DNA from: Bacteroidales bacterium UBA1180
Lineage (GTDB): Bacteria > Bacteroidota > Bacteroidia > Bacteroidales > Paludibacteraceae
DNA length: 64,000 bases
NCBI GenBank assembly: GCA_002310195.1
Contig: DBYS01000012.1
Span: forward strand, 143,156-207,155
Reading direction: 5' to 3'
Part shown: positions 50,255 to 59,840 of the stretch, piece after piece
Position numbering within the stretch: the stretch's first letter is position 1
How the letters are laid out: each line of letters opens with the position of its first letter
Notes under the pieces: generated by a model
What the model was told of the DNA's origin: nothing
What the model saw: only the letters and a program-made list of their open reading frames with translations
The model's database searches: none
Position numbers and translations under genes: made by a program

Positions 50255-53200
50255 AAAGACTGACAACCATACTCACCGTACTGACGCTTGCTGCGGCAAG
50301 CCTCATGGCGCATACTTACACCTCACAATCTGTCCTCTCGGGCGGCAAGTGGGTGAAGATCCGTGTGCAGGAGTCCGGCGTATATTGTCTCACTTACGAT
50401 GAGTTGGCATCTGCCGGTCTGACCCCCGCTGATGTGCGCATCTATGGCTACGGCGGTGCGATGCTCACTCAGAACTTCAAGCTTGCCAAGCAGGACGACT
50501 TGCCGCCTGTAGCGTTCTATATGAACAAGGGTGCGGACGGTGAGTTCGGCAAGGGCGATTATATCCTCTTCTACGCCCAGGGCGTGGATAGTTGGGAATA
50601 TACGAGCAAGCATTTTGTCCACACGCGCAATCCGTATAGCAGTTACGGCTATTACTTCCTGTCGGATAATGCCGGTGAGCAGCGTCTCATTCCTACCGCT
50701 GACGCCCTGAGCGATGCCGCATTCACGGCAGACACCTACACGGCATACATGCTCCATGACCTCGATTCGGTCAATGTGGTCGATCCGTCCGGCAAAGCCG
50801 GCGGTGGACGGGAGTTCTATGGCGAACAGCTGAATAGTATTCGCAAGAATCTGCAAGTCTCGTTCCCCTTCCACGATGTTGTGGCAGGCTCCGATCTTGA
50901 CATACGCTGCCGCGTGGCAGCCGCCTCAACCAACCGTTCGACATTCACTATGGGCGTGGGCTCGAACACTTACAGTTGCTCTACCGACAATATCCCCGTC
51001 TCGGATTTCTATACCAAGGCTACGACCAACGAAGGCTACGACCGCTTCACCTTACCGGCTGACGGCACAGGCGCCCAGGTGTTCAAACTCACCTACAACA
51101 ACAGTCTGTCCGGTAGCCGTGGTTACCTGAACTACATCGAGATTGCCGCTACCTGTCGCCTCGTTATGAACGGCCAGGAGATGATCATTGCCAATACCGA
51201 GCATGCCGGCAATAGCGGTAACACCCGTTACACCCTCAGCAATGCCTCCGGCGACATCGAGCTCTGGGACATATCTTCGCCCTCAGCCGTCACGCGTATC
51301 CCTGCCACACTCAGCGGCAGTACGCTCAGCTTTGTTGGATACAACAAGACCTTACAGACCATCCTCGCCGTGAACCCCAAGCAGTCCACAGGCTGGCTCA
51401 AGCCAAAGGTGATAGGTACAATCCCGAACCAGAATCTCCACGCGCTCAACAATATTGATCTTGTGATCATTGCTCCCGAGGATTTCGTTCCCGCCGCGCA
51501 GATCATTGCCGAGGCTCACGAGCAGTACGACGCTATCACTACGGCTATCGTTACCGATCAGCAGGTATATAACGAGTTCTCGTCGGGCACACCGGATGCC
51601 ACGGCTTACCGCTGGCTGATGAAGATGCTTTACGACCGCGCCGCAGGCAGTGCACAACGGCCGAAATGGCTGCTCTTGCTCGGCGACGGCACGTACGACA
51701 ACCGCAAACTCATGCCTACATCAGGCCCGAACACGCTGCTCACGTATCAGGCTGCGAACAGCGAGATAGAGACGAAGGCTTACGCCTCCGACGATTACTT
51801 CGGCTTCCTTGAAGACACTATGGGAACGTCGGACATCAGCGGACGGATGGGAATAGGCGTGGGGCGTCTGCCAGTCTCCCGTGCAGCCGATGCGCTCGGC
51901 GTGGCGAAGAAGATTGCTACCTACCTGCGCAACGAGAACCCGGGCAAGTGGCACCAGCAACTGATGTTCGTCGCTGACGATGGCGATAGCAATCTCCATA
52001 CGAAGATCTCCGACTATGCTGCCGAGCGCGTGCGGGTAAAGAACATGTCGTTCGTGGTCAGCAAGATCTTCCTCGACGCTTATACCCAGGAAGCAAGTGC
52101 CTCGGGCGAGAGTTATCCGTTGGCCAAGAACCGCTTCTTGAATATGCTTAACGAGGGCGTGTTGTTCTTCGATTATTCCGGTCACGGCGGTTATAACAAC
52201 ATCTCTTCCGAGAGCCTGCTCACGCTTCGTGACTGCCGGACAATGACAAACGCCAACCAGGGCTTCTGGATGTTGGCTACCTGCGGCTTCGCGCACTTCG
52301 ATGCCTATGAGCAGAGCGCCAGCGAGGAAGCGGTCATCAACCCCGACGGCGGCGCAATAGCCGTGATGTCCGCATGCCGAACGGTTTATGCCAGCCAAAA
52401 CAAGGAGATCAACAAGAATCTTTGTGACACGCTCTTCGGCCATCGCGACGAGTTCTCCTACAACATGACCATCGGCGATGCCTGCCGTATAGCCAAGAAC
52501 ATGACGGGCTCTGACGAGAATAAGATGTCGTACATCCTGCTCGGCGACCCGGCTATCCGCCTGCATTACCCGACGGATTACCGCGTACGCACCGAACAGG
52601 CATCCGACACACTCAACGCCCTGACACTCCATAACTTCACCGGTTGGGTGGAGGCCGAGAACGGCGACACGGCACGCGAGTTCAACGGCATAGTTAGCAT
52701 CACCCTCATGGACAAACTTCAGGAGGTCACCACACGCGACAATGATCATCCTGACGAGGATGACAAAGTCCGGTACACCTACAACGATTACCCCAACACC
52801 CTCTATCAGGGGCAGGCAAGGGTAACGAACGGACACTTCGACTACACCTTTATGATGCCGAAGGATATCCGTTACAACTACGGCAACGGACGTATCACCT
52901 ACTTCGCCCTTGATAGTGTCAACGGCGAGGGTATAGGGCATTACGAGAAGTTCGTTGTCGGCGGTTCGTCATCGGTTGAGATTGTCGATACCGTAGGCCC
53001 CGACCTGCATATCTACCTCAACTCGCCGAGTTTCGTCAATGGCGACAAGACCACCGAGCAACCGCACTTCTTTGCCGACATCTATGATGAGCACGGTATC
53101 AATACCGTCGGTTCGGGCATAGGTCACGACTTACTCCTGACCATCGATGCCGACCCGAACAAGATGTTCATCGTCAACGACTACTACGCTTCGTCCGGCA

Positions 53201-53628
53201 GCTATCAGTCCGGGCAAGTCAGCTACAGGATCGATGCACTTGACGAGGGCCATCACACCCTTACGTTCCGTGCATGGGATATGCTCAACAATAGCGCCAC
53301 CTCTTCGCTGACCTTCGAGGTTGTCAAAGGCCTCGAACCGACGATGTACAACGTGATGTCGTATCCTAATCCTGTACGAGTGAGCGAGACGCTGCACTTT
53401 AGTATCGATTACGACCAGCCGGACGAACTGATGGAGATGAACGTTTATGTCTTCTCGCCGACCGGCAGACTCGTTTACCACGCACAGCGTAAGGGCACCG
53501 AGCAGCACTCGTTCAGCGTCAGCGATGCACACCTCACGCCCGGCGTATATATGTACCGCGTATCGCTCACCACCACTGCTGGCGATCAGACCGGCCGCGC
53601 AGGCAAACTGATCGTGGTTGAGAACTAA
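50251..53628 (+). CDS. porU: Type IX secretion system sortase PorU (peptidase C25 family)
   Basis: 1,125 residues, as expected. Signal peptide (MKRLTTILTVLTLAAASLMA). The C25 (gingipain) domain has the catalytic His645 in SGHGGY and Cys678 in LATCGFAH; the spacing of 33 residues agrees with the catalytic pair of Porphyromonas PorU as I remember it. The SACRTVYAS segment follows. The last 90 or so residues (SYPNPVRVSETLHFSIDYDQ... GVYMYRVSL... GKLIVVEN) form a T9SS-type C-terminal domain, which PorU keeps. It cleaves cargo sorting domains at the outer surface and attaches cargo to A-LPS. It overlaps the FAH-like gene by 4 bases and precedes porV. Confidence 0.96.
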   Translation: MKRLTTILTVLTLAAASLMAHTYTSQSVLSGGKWVKIRVQESGVYCLTYDELASAGLTPADVRIYGYGGAMLTQNFKLAKQDDLPPVAFYMNKGADGEFGKGDYILFYAQGVDSWEYTSKHFVHTRNPYSSYGYYFLSDNAGEQRLIPTADALSDAAFTADTYTAYMLHDLDSVNVVDPSGKAGGGREFYGEQLNSIRKNLQVSFPFHDVVAGSDLDIRCRVAAASTNRSTFTMGVGSNTYSCSTDNIPVSDFYTKATTNEGYDRFTLPADGTGAQVFKLTYNNSLSGSRGYLNYIEIAATCRLVMNGQEMIIANTEHAGNSGNTRYTLSNASGDIELWDISSPSAVTRIPATLSGSTLSFVGYNKTLQTILAVNPKQSTGWLKPKVIGTIPNQNLHALNNIDLVIIAPEDFVPAAQIIAEAHEQYDAITTAIVTDQQVYNEFSSGTPDATAYRWLMKMLYDRAAGSAQRPKWLLLLGDGTYDNRKLMPTSGPNTLLTYQAANSEIETKAYASDDYFGFLEDTMGTSDISGRMGIGVGRLPVSRAADALGVAKKIATYLRNENPGKWHQQLMFVADDGDSNLHTKISDYAAERVRVKNMSFVVSKIFLDAYTQEASASGESYPLAKNRFLNMLNEGVLFFDYSGHGGYNNISSESLLTLRDCRTMTNANQGFWMLATCGFAHFDAYEQSASEEAVINPDGGAIAVMSACRTVYASQNKEINKNLCDTLFGHRDEFSYNMTIGDACRIAKNMTGSDENKMSYILLGDPAIRLHYPTDYRVRTEQASDTLNALTLHNFTGWVEAENGDTAREFNGIVSITLMDKLQEVTTRDNDHPDEDDKVRYTYNDYPNTLYQGQARVTNGHFDYTFMMPKDIRYNYGNGRITYFALDSVNGEGIGHYEKFVVGGSSSVEIVDTVGPDLHIYLNSPSFVNGDKTTEQPHFFADIYDEHGINTVGSGIGHDLLLTIDADPNKMFIVNDYYASSGSYQSGQVSYRIDALDEGHHTLTFRAWDMLNNSATSSLTFEVVKGLEPTMYNVMSYPNPVRVSETLHFSIDYDQPDELMEMNVYVFSPTGRLVYHAQRKGTEQHSFSVSDAHLTPGVYMYRVSLTTTAGDQTGRAGKLIVVEN

Positions 53629-53706
53629 TGACAAAACAATAAATTGCAAACAATAAAATCGTAAATACGTTTTTTGCCTATGAAGCAACTTTAAGAAAGT
53701 TATGCC

Positions 53707-53726
53707 ATCAGCCAGTTTTGGCTGAT
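53707..53726. repeat. Short hairpin ATCAGCCA / TGGCTGAT before porV
   Basis: ATCAGCCA (53707-53714) and TGGCTGAT (53719-53726) are followed by AAAA. A near copy is at 56913-56931 before the WYL gene, with the flanking CC conserved. AACTTT / AAAGTT at 53687-53701 forms a second small stem in the same 133-base gap. No consensus promoter is seen here. Confidence 0.6.
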
Positions 53727-53761
53727 AAAACCAACGAAAAATTATAAACAAACCAAATAAA

Positions 53762-55009
53762 ATGAAAAAATCCTTTTTAGTTATCGTAGCATCGTTGCTG
53801 GCAGTTATGCCGGCTGTTGCACAAACATCATTAGCAGACGCTATAGAACATGATTACAACAACCCTATCATTACAGGTCAACCCTCATTGAGCATCACGC
53901 CTGACGCACGCGGAGCAGCGATGGGTGACGCCGGTGTGGCTACCAATCCCGATATGAACTCGCAGTATTGGAATCCCGCTAAATATGCCTTCATGGATAT
54001 GCGTGGTGGTATCAACGCTTCGTACACCCCGTGGTTGCGCAAGCTCGGTGTAACCGATATCGACCTTGCTTACATCTCCGGTTTCTACAAGTGGGATGAT
54101 GTTCAGGCAGTGGCAATGTCGTTGACGTACTTCTCGATGGGTGAGGTGTCGATGACTGACCAGGAGGCTCGTCTGCTTGGCAATGCTCATCCTCACGAAT
54201 TCTCCCTCGACGCTTCGTACTCGCGCAAACTGCACGAATATGTGTCAATGGGTGTGGCTCTACGACTTATCTACTCTGACCTAACCAACGGTATGAAGGC
54301 ATCGACGGACAACAACGCCGAGATCTACCACCCGGCAGTAACCGCTGCCGCTGACGTGTCGGTTTACTACCGTCAGCCGATCAGCCTGCCGATGGGTGAC
54401 AGCTATATCAGTGCCGGTTTGAACCTCCAGAACCTCGGCGGCAAACTCTCGTACAACGACCGTACACGTAACTTCGTGCCGGCTACCCTCCGTCTCGGTG
54501 CTGCATACGAGATCCCGTTCGATGACTACAACCGCCTCTCGATGACCCTCGAGGCACGCAAACTGATGGTGCCTTCCAAGAAGTCGAAGTTCGCAACGGA
54601 CGATGGCGGTAACCCGACTTTCGATCCCGCTGATCCGTATAACTCCAGCACAAACCAATATTCCACCCAGGCTTATTCTGACCTCAACTCGATGAAGGGC
54701 CTGTTCCAATCTTTCGCCGACGCTCCGGGCGGTGCAGCCGAGGAGTTCAGGGAAGTAGGCTGGGGTATAGGTGCTGAGTACTCCTACAATCGCCAGTTCT
54801 TTGCCCGTTTGGGTTATTCACATGAAGACAAGATAAAGGGTAATCGTCGTCTCGTGCAAGTCGGCGCAGGTTTCCACCTGTCGATCTTTATGCTCGACTT
54901 CGCTTATACGATCGCTACTGCTCCTACCAACCCGTTGGATCAGACCATGCGTTTCACGCTCGGCTTTGATCTCGCAGGTATCAAGGATCTGGTTAACAAC
55001 AAAAAGTAA
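53762..55009 (+). CDS. porV: Type IX secretion system outer-membrane protein PorV (LptO)
   Basis: 415 residues. Signal peptide MKKSFLVIVASLLAVMPAVA. FadL-like barrel start PSLSITPDARGAAMGDAGVA and NSQYWNPAKYAFM are diagnostic of PorV/LptO. PorV carries cargo from the Sov translocon to the PorU sortase and takes part in LPS O-deacylation. It lies directly after porU. The order porU, porV, ispF is also known to me from Porphyromonas. Confidence 0.96.
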   Translation: MKKSFLVIVASLLAVMPAVAQTSLADAIEHDYNNPIITGQPSLSITPDARGAAMGDAGVATNPDMNSQYWNPAKYAFMDMRGGINASYTPWLRKLGVTDIDLAYISGFYKWDDVQAVAMSLTYFSMGEVSMTDQEARLLGNAHPHEFSLDASYSRKLHEYVSMGVALRLIYSDLTNGMKASTDNNAEIYHPAVTAAADVSVYYRQPISLPMGDSYISAGLNLQNLGGKLSYNDRTRNFVPATLRLGAAYEIPFDDYNRLSMTLEARKLMVPSKKSKFATDDGGNPTFDPADPYNSSTNQYSTQAYSDLNSMKGLFQSFADAPGGAAEEFREVGWGIGAEYSYNRQFFARLGYSHEDKIKGNRRLVQVGAGFHLSIFMLDFAYTIATAPTNPLDQTMRFTLGFDLAGIKDLVNNKK

Positions 55010-55023
55010 CTAGGCTCTCTGCT

Positions 55024-55494
55024 ATGCGAATCGGTCTCGGATATGACGTACACGCTTTTGCCCCTAACCGCGAACTGTGGCTTGGGGGCATTCGCGTTCC
55101 CTATGAGTTAGGCTTGGACGGTCACTCCGATGCCGATGTGCTCATCCATGCTCTCTGCGACGCCATCCTCGGCGCTGCGGCTATGCGCGATATAGGCTAC
55201 CATTTCCCCGATACAAAGGGCAATGAGTTCGAAGGTATTGACTCTAAGATCCTTCTCCGCCGTGTGATGGCTATGGTGCGTGAGGCAGGCTACGAACTCT
55301 CTAACTGCGATTGCACCGTTTGTGCGCAAGCCCCCAAGCTGCTGCCGTTCATTCCTGATATGCAGCGCACACTTGCCGATGTGATGGGCGTCAGTATCGG
55401 CCAGGTGAATGTCAAGGCTACGACTACCGAGCACCTCGGCTTTGTCGGACGCAAGGAAGGTATAGCTGCTTACGCTGTCGCATTGTTGCAATGA
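55024..55494 (+). CDS. ispF: 2-C-methyl-D-erythritol 2,4-cyclodiphosphate synthase
   Basis: 156 residues, normal. Zinc ligands Asp8 and His10 (GYDVH) and His42 (VLIHAL) are present, with the LDGHSDADV and KATTTEHLGFVGR signatures. It acts in the MEP isoprenoid pathway. It lies 14 bases after porV and overlaps the next gene by 4 bases (ATGA). Confidence 0.97.
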   Translation: MRIGLGYDVHAFAPNRELWLGGIRVPYELGLDGHSDADVLIHALCDAILGAAAMRDIGYHFPDTKGNEFEGIDSKILLRRVMAMVREAGYELSNCDCTVCAQAPKLLPFIPDMQRTLADVMGVSIGQVNVKATTTEHLGFVGRKEGIAAYAVALLQ

Positions 55495-55934
55495 CTTACC
55501 GCTCGCTGATAATATGGGTGCTTTTCTTGCTGTTCTGCTATACAATGAGAGCACAGGAATCGGGGTCCCCACAAACATCGCGCAGTGGGGTGACAGATAT
55601 GAAGATTCGGGCCAATGGCTCGATTCTTCCGCAGGAGTACCTCTATCTCGTAGGCGGAGATCTCAGTGTTGTGCAGCACGGCGAAACCACGCGGTTCATC
55701 CTGGCCGATAGCACGTACATCGATCTGTATTATTACGGCGAGGGCGACTCTGTTCTGCTCATCCGCAGCCAGTGCGCACCGCTATGCGCATCGTTTGTGC
55801 GTGTGTATGACGATAGGTGGAACATCCTTCACTCTGTTCCCGCACCGCGAACGATGATCCTGCCCGAAGCTTACGTTGAGAATGGTCAGTTGCTCTGGCG
55901 CGATAACTACCGCGACGACGAATCGCCTAAATAA
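55491..55934 (+). CDS. DUF3256-like exported protein
   Basis: 147 residues. Signal peptide (LIIWVLFLLFCYTMRAQ). The core RSQCAPLCASFVRVYDDRWN resembles the DUF3256 family of Bacteroidetes (a CAPxCxS segment followed by YxxxW). The protein is shorter than most members as I remember them. Function unknown. It overlaps ispF by 4 bases and ends 3 bases before aroK. Confidence 0.7.
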   Translation: MTYRSLIIWVLFLLFCYTMRAQESGSPQTSRSGVTDMKIRANGSILPQEYLYLVGGDLSVVQHGETTRFILADSTYIDLYYYGEGDSVLLIRSQCAPLCASFVRVYDDRWNILHSVPAPRTMILPEAYVENGQLLWRDNYRDDESPK

Positions 55935-55937
55935 TCA

Positions 55938-56498
55938 ATGGTTTATCCGATCTATCTCATAGGTTACATGGGCGCCGGCAAGACCACCGTCGGGCGTCTG
56001 CTGGCGGAGCGCCTCGGCTGGCACTTCGTTGATCTTGACGAAGCGTTCCATGAGATCCATGGTCTCTCGCCTGCCGACTACATCCGCACTTATGGTATCG
56101 AAGCGTTCCGCCGTAAGGAGAAATATGTGGTCGAGGATCTAGCCGAACTGCCCATCGAGAAGGTTGTCTATGCCACCGGCGGAGGATACCCTTGCTGGGA
56201 GGATAACATGGAGTGTCTGCGCGAACTCGGTACATCGTTCTACCTGCGTTGGCAACCGCATCACCTGGCTCAGCGCCTCGCACTCACCGATCTTAGCGAG
56301 CGGCCGGTATTTGACGGAAAGGATGCGTCAGAGATCATCGATATCATCAGTCCGCAACTCGAGGCACGCTCGCCGTACTACGAGCAAGCCGACTACATCC
56401 TCGATGCACCCGTAGCCGACGATGGTACACTCGACGGCTCAGAGGACGAACAGCTGGCCGAGCAACTCTATAACATGATTATTAGCAATGACGATTAA
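55938..56498 (+). CDS. aroK: Shikimate kinase
   Basis: 186 residues. Walker A GYMGAGKTT (9-17), shikimate-binding VDLDEAF near 32, GIEAFRRKE near 55, and ATGGGYP near 78. Phosphorylates shikimate at the 3-OH in aromatic amino acid synthesis. It carries an extra acidic C-terminal stretch (DDGTLDGSEDEQLAEQ) beyond the typical 170 residues. It overlaps sufE by 11 bases. Confidence 0.94.
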   Translation: MVYPIYLIGYMGAGKTTVGRLLAERLGWHFVDLDEAFHEIHGLSPADYIRTYGIEAFRRKEKYVVEDLAELPIEKVVYATGGGYPCWEDNMECLRELGTSFYLRWQPHHLAQRLALTDLSERPVFDGKDASEIIDIISPQLEARSPYYEQADYILDAPVADDGTLDGSEDEQLAEQLYNMIISNDD

Positions 56499-56907
56499 CG
56501 AGATACAAGACGAGATCATCGAGGAGTTTGAGCTTCTCGAGGAATGGGTCGACCGCTATCAGTTACTCATCGATTACGGTAACGCCCTTCCGCCTTTCCC
56601 TGACGAACTGCGCACCAAGCAGAACCTGATCGAGGGCTGTCAGTCCGAGGTGTGGTTCACGGCGTCGCTCAAGGATGGTCGTGTCATCTATCAGGCTACC
56701 AGCGATGCTGTACTGGTCAAGGGGATAGTGGCGCTTTTGCTCCGTGTGCTCAGCGGCCAGCCGCCCAGGGATATCGTGGATGCCGACCTGTACTTCATCG
56801 AGCGTATAGGTTTGCAGGAGCACCTCTCGCCCATACGCAGCAACGGCCTCGCCGCTATGCTCCATCAGATGAAGCTCTACGCCCTCGCACTCTCTACCAA
56901 ATCATAA
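56488..56907 (+). CDS. sufE: SufE family Fe-S cluster assembly protein
   Basis: 139 residues. The active Cys51 in EGCQSEVW is at the same position as in E. coli SufE. It accepts sulphur from the cysteine desulphurase SufS and passes it to the SufBCD scaffold. No other suf genes lie in the window. It overlaps aroK by 11 bases. Confidence 0.93.
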   Translation: MTINEIQDEIIEEFELLEEWVDRYQLLIDYGNALPPFPDELRTKQNLIEGCQSEVWFTASLKDGRVIYQATSDAVLVKGIVALLLRVLSGQPPRDIVDADLYFIERIGLQEHLSPIRSNGLAAMLHQMKLYALALSTKS

Positions 56908-56912
56908 CAGCC

Positions 56913-56931
56913 ATCAGCCGCTTTGGCTGAT
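56913..56931. repeat. Short hairpin ATCAGCC / GGCTGAT before the WYL gene
   Basis: ATCAGCC (56913-56919) and GGCTGAT (56925-56931) with a 5-base loop, 5 bases after the sufE stop. It is a near copy of the hairpin at 53707-53726. There is no T-run, so it is at most a weak terminator or a processing site. Confidence 0.6.
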
Positions 56932-56947
56932 ATTAAATAACCCACAC

Positions 56948-57880
56948 ATGAGTCCCGCTCAAGTCTTCAAGGTTTATATCTGGCTCGTCGATACCATAGC
57001 AGCCGGACATCTCAGCAAGGACGATATCGATCGTCGCTGGGCACACTCCTCCATCAATATCTATGGCGAACCGTTCTTCCCGACACGTAAGTTTCACCGC
57101 TACAAGGAGGATATACTTACTCTGTTCGGTATCAACATCCGCTGCAATCGACGCCTCAATTATTATTATATCGACAGCGAGGACGATTTCGATCAGTGGT
57201 ATGAGATGCGGCGGTACATCGTTTCGGCCTTCTCTCTCAAGGCAACACTCGACGAGGCGGAGGATATGCCGGATAGCGTGCTCTTCGAACCCATTCCCGG
57301 TGGCACGCAGTATCTTTCTACTGTCATGCGCGCCATCCGCGCACGCAAGCAGTTGCTGATCACTTATCACTCCTACGACCGCAACAGCGATTATGATATG
57401 TTCTTTTCGCCGTACTGTCTGCGCGTGTTCAAGCAGCGCTGGTATATCGTAGGCGAGGCATCGACCCACCCGGATCAGATACGCGTCTATGCCCTCGATC
57501 GCATCGTTGATCTGCATGTGCTCGACAATGATTTTTCTATCCCGAAGGGATTCTCGCCACAGACGTTCTTCCACGATTACTACGGCGTTTTCCGCAATGC
57601 CGAACCTTGTCTGTTGCGCATCGAGGTGACGCCGCGCGCCGCGCTGTTCTTGCGCTCGTTACCACTGCACCATTCGCAGCGCGAACTGACCAAGATCGAA
57701 GCTGCGGCTTGCCACGCCGAACCGGATAGCATTGTGTTCGAGTACTTTGTTGCGCCTACCTTCGACTTCATTCAGCAACTCCGGACCTTCGGCGCCGAAC
57801 TGCGCGTACTCGCACCGCTAAGCCTCGCCCGACAGATGCAGGCCGATGCTGAGCAGCTCCTCGCACGATATAACCCATAG
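56948..57880 (+). CDS. WYL-domain transcriptional regulator
   Basis: 310 residues. The N-terminal 100 residues contain a helical winged-helix-like part (LSKDDIDRRWAHSSINIYGE... FHRYKEDILTLFGINI). The WYL domain (about 125-210: ITYHSYDRNSDYDMFFSPYC, RWYIVGEASTHPDQIRVYAL, DRI) is clear, followed by the WCX-type C-terminal extension. WYL proteins sense nucleotide or nucleic-acid ligands. Its position 40 bases before the exporter genes hints at control of them, an inference. Confidence 0.87.
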   Translation: MSPAQVFKVYIWLVDTIAAGHLSKDDIDRRWAHSSINIYGEPFFPTRKFHRYKEDILTLFGINIRCNRRLNYYYIDSEDDFDQWYEMRRYIVSAFSLKATLDEAEDMPDSVLFEPIPGGTQYLSTVMRAIRARKQLLITYHSYDRNSDYDMFFSPYCLRVFKQRWYIVGEASTHPDQIRVYALDRIVDLHVLDNDFSIPKGFSPQTFFHDYYGVFRNAEPCLLRIEVTPRAALFLRSLPLHHSQRELTKIEAAACHAEPDSIVFEYFVAPTFDFIQQLRTFGAELRVLAPLSLARQMQADAEQLLARYNP

Positions 57881-57919
57881 TTGTCGGCCAATCATGGTTG
57901 ACCAAACCAACAACCGCCA

Positions 57920-58582
57920 ATGATTCAACTTCGCAATATCCACAAATCCTACAACCTTGGCCGCCCTAACGAGCTCCATGTGCTCAAAGGCATTAACCTT
58001 GACATCGACGACGGCGAGTTTGTCAGTATCATGGGTGCTTCCGGTAGCGGCAAGAGTACCTTGCTGAACATCCTCGGCATCCTCGATAATTATGATCAAG
58101 GCGAGTACCTTCTGGCCGATCGGCTGATCAAGAGTCAGTCGGAGACCGAGGCCGCCAAGCTTCGCAACGAACTTATCGGGTTTGTCTTCCAGTCGTTCAA
58201 TCTGCTCAACTTCAAGTCTGCCTTGGATAACGTAGCCCTACCGTTGTACTACAAGGGCGTCGGACGCCGCGAGCGCCAGCGTCGGGCTATGGAGGAGCTG
58301 GAGCGGATGGGTTTGGCTGCGTGGGCTGACCACCTGCCTAATGAGATGTCCGGCGGTCAGCGCCAGCGTGTGGCTATAGCGCGCGCAATCGTCAGCAAAC
58401 CGAAGATCCTCCTCGCCGACGAACCGACAGGAGCACTCGATTCCAAAACAACCGTCGAGGTGATGGACATCTTCAAGCAACTTAACGCCGAGGGCATAAC
58501 CACTATCATCGTTACCCACGAGCAGTCGGTTGCTGACACTACCAACCGTATCATCCGCATCAAAGACGGACTAATCGTCTAA
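57920..58582 (+). CDS. ABC transporter ATP-binding protein, MacB/LolD type
   Basis: 220 residues. Walker A GASGSGKST near 37-45, signature SGGQRQR, Walker B ILLADEPTGALD, H-loop THEQ: complete. The sequence type MIQLRNIHKSYNLG... belongs to the MacB/LolD group that powers mechanotransmission rather than substrate uptake. The stop directly abuts the ATG of the permease gene, so the two are translated together. Confidence 0.93.
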   Translation: MIQLRNIHKSYNLGRPNELHVLKGINLDIDDGEFVSIMGASGSGKSTLLNILGILDNYDQGEYLLADRLIKSQSETEAAKLRNELIGFVFQSFNLLNFKSALDNVALPLYYKGVGRRERQRRAMEELERMGLAAWADHLPNEMSGGQRQRVAIARAIVSKPKILLADEPTGALDSKTTVEVMDIFKQLNAEGITTIIVTHEQSVADTTNRIIRIKDGLIV

Positions 58583-59839
58583 ATGGCCATCCTTTCCGAA
58601 ATATGGAGCAGCATCAGTCAGAACCGTTTCCGAACGGCGATGACCGGGTTCGCTGTGGCTTGGGGAATCTTTATCCTCGTTGTTTTGCTCGGCGCAAGCA
58701 ACGGTCTGCGAAACGGTATCCAGGATACTTATGGCAGCAAGGCAAACAACGCCGTTGAGGTCAATGCCGGCTGGGCACAGAAACCCTACAAAGGTCTGCC
58801 GAAGGACCGCGATCTATACTTCACATTACGCGAGGTCAGTCTGGTGCGCAACCTGCCGGAGATAGAGTCGTTCTCCGCAGTGGTACAGAAGAGCGCTATG
58901 GTCAATTACGGTACCGCATACTCGTCTGTCCGTATCTTGGGCGTCGAAGGCGATTACCAGTCCATCTACCGCAAGCAGATCAGTAGCGGACGGTTCATCA
59001 ATGCTCATGACGATGTCGAGCGTGCTAAAGTCTGCGTTGTGGACAAACGTTCGCTGGAGGAGCTCGGTAACCCCGATATACTCGGCCATTATCTCCGTAT
59101 AGGCGATATACCTTTCCTCGTGGTAGGACTCTGTGCCAATGGCGATCGCTGGGAAGGAGCAGCCGTACACATTCCACTGTCCACCTGCATGGCAATTTTC
59201 GCTACCGATAAGCATATCGATAAGATGGCTATGACCACTGTCGGTGCCGATCTGCGCCAGCCGAAAGCCAGTTCACGTCAACGGCCGTGGGAACGTCCCG
59301 CCAGTCCGTTCGAGCAGAAACTGCGAAACATGCTTTCGCCGCTCATGCAGTTCGACCCGGCCGACGACGGTGCACTCTGGGTGTGGAGCCAGTCGCAGCG
59401 CGTCGAGGAGACCAACGGCGTCATGGCCGCTATACGTCTGTTTGTACTCATTATCGGTATATGTACGCTCATCTCAGGCGCTGTAGGCGTAAGTAATATA
59501 ATGCTCGTGAGCGTGCGCGAGCGCACGAAGGAGTTCGGTATACGCAAAGCTATCGGTGCTCCGCCACGCACCATCCTACTTACCGTAGTAGGCGAGAGTA
59601 CGCTCATCACGGCATTGTTCGGGTACATCGGCATGTTTGTCGGCATAGGTATTATGGAGCTGATCAACAAACTTGTACCCGCCGAAGGCAATGTGCCTTT
59701 CCGTGACCCCACGGTGGATATACCTGCAGTGAGCATTGCTACGTTCATACTCGTCGTAGTGGGCGTCGTAGCCGGTGCAATCCCTGCTGTACGCGCTATG
59801 CGCATCAAACCTATCGAAGCACTCAACTACGAGAAGTAA
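58583..59839 (+). CDS. MacB-type ABC transporter permease 1
   Basis: 418 residues. Four membrane segments in the MacB/FtsX pattern: one near the N-terminus (FAVAWGIFILVVLLGASNGL, about 23-42), then a large periplasmic domain, then three at about 285-415 (LFVLIIGICTLISGAVGVSN, ALFGYIGMFVGIGIMELI, SIATFILVVVGVVAGAIPAV). It ends KPIEALNYEK, typical for the family. It pairs with the next permease, which is similar but distinct, so a heterodimer is likely. Confidence 0.92.
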   Translation: MAILSEIWSSISQNRFRTAMTGFAVAWGIFILVVLLGASNGLRNGIQDTYGSKANNAVEVNAGWAQKPYKGLPKDRDLYFTLREVSLVRNLPEIESFSAVVQKSAMVNYGTAYSSVRILGVEGDYQSIYRKQISSGRFINAHDDVERAKVCVVDKRSLEELGNPDILGHYLRIGDIPFLVVGLCANGDRWEGAAVHIPLSTCMAIFATDKHIDKMAMTTVGADLRQPKASSRQRPWERPASPFEQKLRNMLSPLMQFDPADDGALWVWSQSQRVEETNGVMAAIRLFVLIIGICTLISGAVGVSNIMLVSVRERTKEFGIRKAIGAPPRTILLTVVGESTLITALFGYIGMFVGIGIMELINKLVPAEGNVPFRDPTVDIPAVSIATFILVVVGVVAGAIPAVRAMRIKPIEALNYEK

Positions 59840-59840
59840 T

